Below are positions 57,153 through 64,000 of a DNA stretch of 64,000 nt, piece after piece; positions within the stretch are counted from its first letter, which is position 1, and each line of letters begins with the position of its first letter. The position numbers and the translations under genes are program-made. The notes below the pieces were generated by a model. The model did not search any database and was not told the DNA's origin. It saw nothing but the letters and a program-made list of their open reading frames with translations. Source of the DNA: Otis tarda (Eukaryota > Chordata > Aves > Otidiformes > Otididae); assembly GCA_026413225.1 (NCBI GenBank), contig CM048560.1, positions 13,472,001 to 13,536,000 on the forward strand. Direction: 5' to 3'.

Positions 57153-60100
57153 GAGAGTCTGTTTAACCGGCCGGTGTGTGTGCAAGTGAGGTGCCAGGGC
57201 TGCGAGGAGAGGTGAGTGGCTGGCTCGGTTTCCTCACTAACCGCGCGGAAGGTTTATTGCGTTCTTTAGAAGGGCTGCTGAGCGACAGGCTCTTCTCTCT
57301 TTTTTTTTTTCCTGCCTTTTTTCCTGTCCCCTAACAGCTGCTGGGGGGAATGCGGCCCTCCGTGTCGTGCGGGCGGTGAGCTGAGGAGTTGCCCGCGTTG
57401 TTCTTGCTTTAGGGCTGCTTACGGGGACCCTGTGGGTTAGAGGGAAGGGGAGGCGGTCGCGGCAAGGCTGGAGGTAGTCAATGAGGGCTGGGGTGGTGCT
57501 TGCGGGTGCCTTGGCGGAAGGGGCACTGGTAGCGGAGAAACACGCAGTGGCTTTACAGAAGCGTTTGAGGAATGTGGGGGCAAACGCGTCTCCCTTGCAG
57601 GCGTAAGGCTGGGATTTCTACCTCGGCCCAGCGGGGGACCTCGCCGCGCTGCAGGTCTGGCCGGCCCGGCCGCTGTTTGCGCGTCTCCCAGGCCGCGGCG
57701 GTTACCCCGCGGGCAGGCCCGTTTCCTCCTCCGCCTCCTCGCAGTCCGAAGCCGGCATTACCGCGGCCACCTGGAGGGTTTCAGCTCCCTCGGTATTGCG
57801 GCTTGGGCGAGCCCACGCGGGCAGATCGGTTTCTGCTGAGATAGAAGTAAATTTGGGCACGCCCGTGTGCGTGGCGTAGCACTGGTGCTTTGGAAAGCCC
57901 AGGAATGTTTTATATGAAGTGTCTGTTCAAAATATAGATAATTTCAGTAATATAGGTCCTATCTGGATTAGACAGTGCATGCAGGCTTTAGGGCTGCTCA
58001 GGTTTGCCAGTATTAGAAGGCACAGAAAGGCTGATATCTGTGGGTGTATTTTCTAATGCAAGTAACTTCTTGGGTTACTCAACAAGAAGTAAATGAAGAC
58101 AAGGTAGCACTGTATAAATGACTGTCAAAATTTTCAGCAATTGCTAATAAATTTCAGCAGGTTTTTCCAAAGGTTCTAGTTTCTGGATAAAGCTTCAAAA
58201 CTTCAGCTTTGCTATTTAAAGTTTGGTCTATAACAAGCAACAAAAACCCTGAGCTGACTGAGGAGCTGTAATGATAACTGAAACCATGGGGCTTTCGGAT
58301 ATTTTGGTCGATGTCATCAATGGGAACTTCATATTTCTACCTAAATTTTTGTTTTCTAAATGTCGTCAGATTCCTGTAATGTGGCTATAAGCATGTGTTA
58401 TTTGGATAATGTTGTCTTGATTTGTTACTAAGTTTCATCTTTTTGTATGCAGGAGATTAAATGTTCGAGTGAATATTGAGCTACTATCAATTTCTAATCC
58501 TGTTCATAAAAAGGTTTGTGGATTAGTTATATTTGTGTCATTCATTAGGTATTATGTGAATTACATTGTATAAGAGGACAAATAGGCAAAGGAAAAGCAA
58601 AATAGGATTTTATTATGTTTGTTGCGTGACCTTATTTGATATGATTTCTTGAGTAATTTTGTTGGTTTGGTAGGGTTTTTTCCAGCCTTTTTAGCCCTCT
58701 CTTTTAGTTTGGCTGTTCATGGTCTTCGTAAACTTGCAAATTAAAAGTATTTGGAGACCCTCAGAGGAATCCAAGTTAGAGCTTAAGAGCCGTCTCACTT
58801 TAAATATACTCAACAGTTATTTAAGAATGTAGAGCAGCAGTGTCTTTGCAAAGTCCTCATCAAAAATGCAAAAATGACAATCTGTATGTGGATGCAACAT
58901 TTTGCTTTTTATTGGTAAGTGTGTTAGTCTTTGAATGTTTGGAATTCATCCAGTGGGGATAGGAAGGAAGTAATGTACTAAATTTGCAGTAAAAAATATC
59001 TCTTCTTTTTTTTTTTTTTTTTTTTTTTTTTCCCCCCCTCAGAAAAAATAGGAATGAGATTACTGCTAGAGGTTATAAAATCTCTTCTGTTGTATGTCTA
59101 ATTTGTCACTTAAACTGTACATCTACCTACCATGATGTTAAGATTGGTCATTAGTTGGTTACAGTGTTATTCAGTAAAGATTTGTTTGTAAAGGAGTACA
59201 GCATTTTTTGGTAAGATTCTAGTAACTGTGACAATGTATTTAGTGTGGATAAGCAGTTCAGTTAAGAACTGCGTACCAAGTTGCAGTCTGTGTCAGCAGG
59301 AGCCTGGAAATCCAGTTTTGTACATCAGTGAGTAATTAGTCTACAAAGATAATTTTAAATGCTTGGATCAGTTAATGGGACATCAAACTAAGCAGGGCAT
59401 TTTTGCCCTGCTCAATGCCCTGCTCAACACCCTGCCCTGGTTGGTTTGGAGTGGCATTAGTTTTAATATAAGCTAGCTGCACATCTCAGTCCCTAAGTTG
59501 GATTATACATCTCCAACTGAGAGTTTTGTTAGTGTTACTGGTATCTGAATTACTGAAACTTGTTTCTGTTCTCTATGTGTACACGTGCTATGGTCACACT
59601 TGAGTTACGTCGGAAGAGCTGTCAGGTTTCTACTTCTTTCTTTCCTTTGCTGGGAATATTATATACTTTGCAAAGGTTTGAGCCTTGTTATAGAGAACAG
59701 GTGCCTGGGCCTAATGTATCAGGGGTTTTGCATAACCCCAGCCTTGCAATGAAAGACTAACATTTACAGAGAAGGCAGTTTTTCCAGAACGCTGTGTAGA
59801 CCTCCAGCAAACAAATGAGTTTATTTTTAAAAGCTAAGCAACACATTGTACAGTATTCCTTATGAGCTTACTGGACTTCAGCTGTGCATTTTGCGTTTGC
59901 TTTGCGAAGCTCTGTAATCAAATATATAAACTCTTCAGAAGGTGGTTTCTCAAACTTATAGGAACAGTGTGCTCTGAAAAAGTTCCAGTTATGGGAATGA
60001 TGTGTTTGTGATTGATTATAGTGGAACTAGTGCCACACACTATTTCATGATGGCGAAAAATAGCAAATAGTTTTCTTTCTTTAAAATGATTAATAAACAT

Positions 60101-62153
60101 TGAATTTTGAAACTTTTACTGCTCAAAGTTGAAGGCTTTTACTTTGTTAATTTTTGTGAGAAATAGTTTTCCTGTTTTTTCTATGTTAGTGTTTTTCACC
60201 TTCTGAATTAGTTGCCACAATTCTGTCTTATTTTTGATTAAACACTAAAAAAATTAAATACTGTTTGCAATATTGGTTTATAGTATTTAAACAATCTCAC
60301 AGGGTGGTTTGTAGTATTTTAAATCATGTTTAAATGTCTGTCTTTTCAGGATTTAGCTGTTCGATTGACTGATGATACTGATCCTTTTTTCCTTTATAAC
60401 CTTGTCATATCTGAGGAAGATTTTCAAAGGTAAGTGAAATTATTACATCTTATAGAATCATAGAATAGTTTGGGTTGAAAGGGACCTTTAAGGTCATCTA
60501 GTCCAATCCCCAGCAAGATCAGGTTGCTCAGAGCCTCATCCACCCTGGCCTTAAATGTTTCCAGGGATGGGTCATCAACCTCCTCCCTGGGCAATCTGTG
60601 CCAGTGTTCCACCACCCTTGTTGTAAAAAATTTCTTCCGTATATCCAACCTGAATCTGCCTCCCTCTGTTTTAAAACCATTACCCCTTGTCCTATCGCAA
60701 CAGGCCCTGCTAAAGAGTCTCTCCCCATCTTTCCTGTAGGCCCCCTTTAGGTACTGGAAGGCTGCTATAATGTCTCTCCAGAGCCTCCTCTTCTCCAGGC
60801 TGAACAGCCCCAACTCTCTCAGCCTGTCCTCACAGGAGAGGTGCTCCAGCCCTCTGATAATCTTCGTGGCCTCCTCTGGACTTGCTCCAACAGGTCCACA
60901 TCCTTCTGATGTTGGGGGCTCCAGAGCTGGATGCAGTACTCCAGGTCTTGCTGAGAAACACTTCTAAGTGGCGAAAGAGAATGGAATATTTTTAGCTTAG
61001 AATGGTCTATCTTAGAATTTAGGTTTGGGCATTTTTCACATGTGAAGCTTTGTCAGTATTTTGGTAGTATTGTTCTGTTTGACCAGTTGGTGAAACAGCC
61101 AAGTCCAGGATAGCGATTGGCTCAAGATTAAACAGATGAGTGACAGAATCCTCATGTTAAGTTTCCTGCATAGCTACAGTACCATAGTTGTACTACTTGC
61201 ATCTTCTGTTCATTGTAATTACTTCTTATGGGCTATTGTATACGTGTCAACTATTTCAGTAAATAATTGGAAGAGGAAAGTGTGTTTCCATGGACATGGA
61301 TTCACAGACCTAAGCCTTTGTGTTATGGGTTTTGTACATACTAATTGTACTGTTGGGTCTCCTTTTACTTTACTTGCTCAGAATTTGATCATCAGAATTG
61401 GTCATGAGGCATGAACAGTTGAATTTTCTGCTTTGGGGGTTTTGTGTGTTTTTGTTGGGTTTTTTTTTTGGTTTGTTTTGAGTAAGAGAAGTGTGATCAG
61501 TGTGTGGATCAAAAGGCAAAAGTAAAATAGTGTTTTTAAAACAGATGTGCAGAAGTGTTTTGTTGTACAAGGTATGGCTTTGTGCATGCACTGTTGAATG
61601 TCTGTTTCTGTCTTCGAGTTTACTGCTTCTACAGTGAAGGTTTGGAGTTAAATAAACAAGTAGGCAGATAAAATTGTGATAATGGTTGAGTCTCCCCTCA
61701 TTGTCCTTTGCTTCTTCTATGTGCCCCTATCCAGTAACTTTACTACTCTGTGCTGTGTGGAAGATGTCTATTCAAAGGAGCACATTTGTTCTGCTACAAT
61801 AACTTTTTTTTTTTTTTTCCTCAGTGCAGCCCATTTGCAAAAACTCTTGAAATAAAAAAAATATCCTCCAGTGATTATTTTCCAAGACGTGAGCACATTT
61901 CTTCTGTGTTCAGGATTGAAAATAACATGCTAATGAAATTTAATGACGTGATCAGAATTAGTTCTTTCTACTAGTGTATACAAAATATTTTATAGGAAAT
62001 AAATTATACTTCTGTATATTAATATTTTTTTCCTATCTGTTTATATAGTTTAAAATCCCAGCAAGGTCTCTTGGTAGACTTCTCTGCTTTCCCACAAAAA
62101 TTTATAGATCTACTTCAGCAATGCATTCAGGAACAGAACAAAGATATCCCAAG
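57144..62153 (+). CDS. SASS6: spindle assembly abnormal protein 6 homolog (SAS-6), N-terminal part
   Basis: SAS-6 forms the hub and spokes of the nine-fold centriole cartwheel. Only the first four coding exons are in the window: 57144-57211, 58453-58513, 60350-60429, 62049-62153. They give about 104 residues of the globular N-terminal head. Recognisable stretches are [58 protein letters not shown] and [20 protein letters not shown]. These align with human SASS6 (657 aa) from its start. The head-to-head dimer interface and the long coiled coil come later; no further exon is visible to 64000. The start [11 protein letters not shown] replaces human MSQVLFHQLVP. Introns 3 and 4 hold CR1 elements. 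Confidence 0.95.
59007..59038. repeat. poly-T/C run in SASS6 intron 2
   Basis: An uninterrupted run of about 26 T followed by C. Simple sequence; length is likely variable. Similar A or T runs occur at 20826-20842, 38539-38554 and 44769-44792. Confidence 0.8.
59397..59445. repeat. small tandem repeat (GCCCTGCTCAA)
   Basis: Three to four imperfect copies of an ~11-bp unit GCCCTGCTCAA in SASS6 intron 2. It breaks the local AT-rich composition but has no coding or structural meaning I can identify. Confidence 0.7.
60451..60945 (-). mobile_element. CR1 LINE, 3' part, in SASS6 intron 3
   Basis: On the - strand it reads the end of CR1 ORF2 ([20 protein letters not shown], then [20 protein letters not shown] and [20 protein letters not shown]) and the 3' UTR, ending in the typical CR1 terminus AATCATAGAATAG (reverse) at about 60451. 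The last ~110 codons are still open, so the copy is fairly young. It lies antisense to SASS6, and its 3' end is only about 21 bp past the exon-3 donor. Confidence 0.95.
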
Positions 62154-62221
62154 GTAGGTTATAAATGAGTGCTGTATTACTGTGTGGGTGTGGGGGTGTC
62201 TGTGTGTGTTGAGGTCTTAAA

Positions 62222-63209
62222 ATAGTGGCGTCCCTCAGGGGTCCGTGTTGGGCCCGGCCCTGTTCAACATCTTTGTCGGCGACATGGACAGTGGGATAGA
62301 GTGCACCCTCAGCAAGTTCGCCGATGACACCAAGCTGTGTGGTGCCGTCGACTCGCTGGAAGGGAGGGATGCCATCCAGAGGGACCTTGACAGGCTGGAG
62401 AGGTGGGCCCGTGCCAACCTCATGAAGTTCAACCAGGCCAAGTGCAAGGTCCTGCACCTGGGTCGTGGCAATCCCAGGCACAAATACAGGCTGGGCGAAG
62501 ATTGGATTGAGAGCAGCCCTGAGGAGAAAGACTTGGGAGTGCTGGTAGACGAGAGGCTCAACATGAGCGGGCAATGCGCCCTTGCGGCCCAGAAGGCCAA
62601 CCGCATCCTGGGCTGCATCAAGAGGAGCGTGGCCAGCAGGTCGAGGGAGGTGATTCTGCCCCTCTACTCTGCCCTGGTGAGACCCCACCTGGAGTACTGT
62701 GTCCAGTTCTGGAGCCCCCAACACAAGAAGGACATGGACCAGTTGGAAAGGGTCCAGAGGAGGGCCACCAAGATGATCAGAGGGCTGGAGCACCTCTCCT
62801 ATGAGGACAGGCTGAGAGAGTTGGGGCTGTTCAGCCTGGAGAAGAGGAGGCTCCGGGGGAGACCTGATAGCGGTCTTCCAATACCTCAAGGGGGCCTACA
62901 GGAAAGATGGGGAGAAGCTGTTCAGTAGGGCCTGTTGTGATAGGACAAGGGGGAATGGGTTTAAATTAGAAGGAGGTAGGTTTAGATTAGATATTAGAAA
63001 AAAATTTTTTACAATGAGAGTTGTAGAGCACTGGAACAGGTTGCCCAGAGAGGTGGTGGATGCCCCATCCCTGGAAGTGTTCAAGGCCAGGCTGGATGAG
63101 GCTCTGAGCAACCTGATCTAGTCAGGGATGTCCCTGCTCTTGCAGGGGGGTTGGACTAGATGACCTTTGAAGGTCCCTTCCAACTCTAACCATTCTATGA
63201 TTCTATAAT
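62222..63209 (+). mobile_element. CR1 LINE, 5'-truncated, in SASS6 intron 4
   Basis: About 990 bp, sense to SASS6. It starts inside the reverse transcriptase at [19 protein letters not shown], with the catalytic FADDTKL visible. It then reads [34 protein letters not shown] and [11 protein letters not shown]. After that a single extra G in the run near 62857 shifts the frame; the remaining ORF2 codons continue in another frame to about 63120. The 3' end is ATTCTATGATTCTATAA. A GT-rich stretch (62180-62213) abuts its 5' junction. This is the least decayed CR1 of the window, but it cannot retrotranspose. Confidence 0.96.
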
Positions 63210-64000
63210 ACTTGTCAGCCCCTCAGACTGAGAAGAGTCAGCAGAACAAGAATAATTAGATGCATCGGCATATCAGGCAGTGGATGTTGCTGACAAAACT
63301 GAAATCAAGGGGACAGAGCAGTGGAATTGAGGTCTAGTTATGGTCTCCCCATCTGAGTAGAAGCTGGCAAGCTTCACAGGTGAGCAGAAGTGCAAGGATG
63401 CAGCACGAGTCCTTTTTTTTTTTTTTTTTCTTCTTCTTTTAAAATTTTTTTTAACAGTTTAATCCTAGAGAACTAAACTGAATTTGATGGACTGAGGTGT
63501 AAATCATTCTGATTCACAGGAGAAGGCAAAGTTATAAGGCATTCTGACATGGATTTTTTTAAATTTTCATTTCAGTGTTTAGATATTAGTATGTGAGGGG
63601 GGAGACCTGAGGTCCAGCCGTCCGTGTAGTCGCCTTTTCATATGTTATATTTGTTTGTGTGAGTACAGAGGAAAGCCCCGTCCACAGTACCCAGCTCCAC
63701 TCCAGTAGTTGGGCCATTTCCTGCAGTATGTACTGTGAGCTAGGAATTTCACTAGGCTATAGGATACCTAAAAGTCAGGAGTCTGTTATCCTTTTGAATT
63801 TGGTTACAAAGGCCTTACTTGGTTTTGGACTCCTAAGTCTGAGATGGACTTCTGAAAATTTTAAAAATAAACAAACTGATTAGTTTTGTACATTTTTATT
63901 ACAAGGTGCAAGCATTTTAGTTGACATTTGTAGTATTAACTATAACACAGGGACTGAATTTAGTAGTTCTTTTTCAAACAAAAACTGCATAGCCTTTTGT
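63210..64000. other. SASS6 intron 4, right end of window
   Basis: A T-rich run at 63413-63456 and nothing else recognised. No exon matching the next SAS-6 segment is present. Confidence 0.6.

Larger units (their letters stand above)
56700..57850. promoter_or_regulatory. CpG-island bidirectional promoter of TRMT13 and SASS6
   Basis: A CpG-rich island around two divergent first exons whose start codons are only 90 bp apart (57054-57143). No TATA box. CCATCTTGAG at 57091-57100 gives the YY1 core on the - strand, and AAGATGGCGG covers the SASS6 start. The high GC produces several spurious open frames. Confidence 0.85.

Overview
The window is nuclear DNA of a bird. It is AT-rich, has large introns with GT-AG splice sites, carries several CR1 LINE fragments, and holds two solo LTRs of an avian endogenous retrovirus family. 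The gene order is the vertebrate block known from human chromosome 1p21.2: RTCA - DBT - LRRC39 - TRMT13 - SASS6. No clade can be fixed from this sequence alone.

Layout. 1-15982 is intergenic, on the 3' side of RTCA. It holds CR1 pieces, a purine/pyrimidine switch tract and one orphan exon-like segment. 15983-24284 (-) is RTCA, complete in 11 coding exons (365 aa). 24285-25286 is a CpG-island bidirectional promoter. 25287-37776 (+) is DBT, complete in 11 exons (493 aa), with solo LTRs in introns 1 and 5. 37777-42660 is the DBT 3' UTR plus spacer. 42661-50135 (+) is LRRC39, 8 coding exons (328 aa). 50561-57053 (-) is TRMT13, 11 exons (471 aa), tail-to-tail with LRRC39. 57144-62153 (+) is the first four coding exons of SASS6, which runs off the right edge and contains two CR1 insertions. 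I rebuilt all exons by splicing at GT-AG sites so that the reading frame stays open and each product matches the known family in length and motifs.

Function. The genes are neighbours by ancient synteny, not members of one pathway. RTCA cyclises RNA 3' phosphates. DBT is the E2 core of the mitochondrial branched-chain keto-acid dehydrogenase. LRRC39 is a striated-muscle leucine-rich-repeat protein. TRMT13 2'-O-methylates position 4 of certain tRNAs. SASS6 builds the centriole cartwheel. Two head-to-head pairs (RTCA/DBT and TRMT13/SASS6) share CpG-island promoters.

I see no sign of an undescribed system. The points most worth a second look are the 90-bp TRMT13/SASS6 start-to-start gap, start codons set in AAGATGGCGG-type motifs, a 111-bp segment present twice in RTCA introns, a weak DBT exon-4 donor with a competing frameshifting donor 5 nt downstream, and the orphan exon at 7130-7277.
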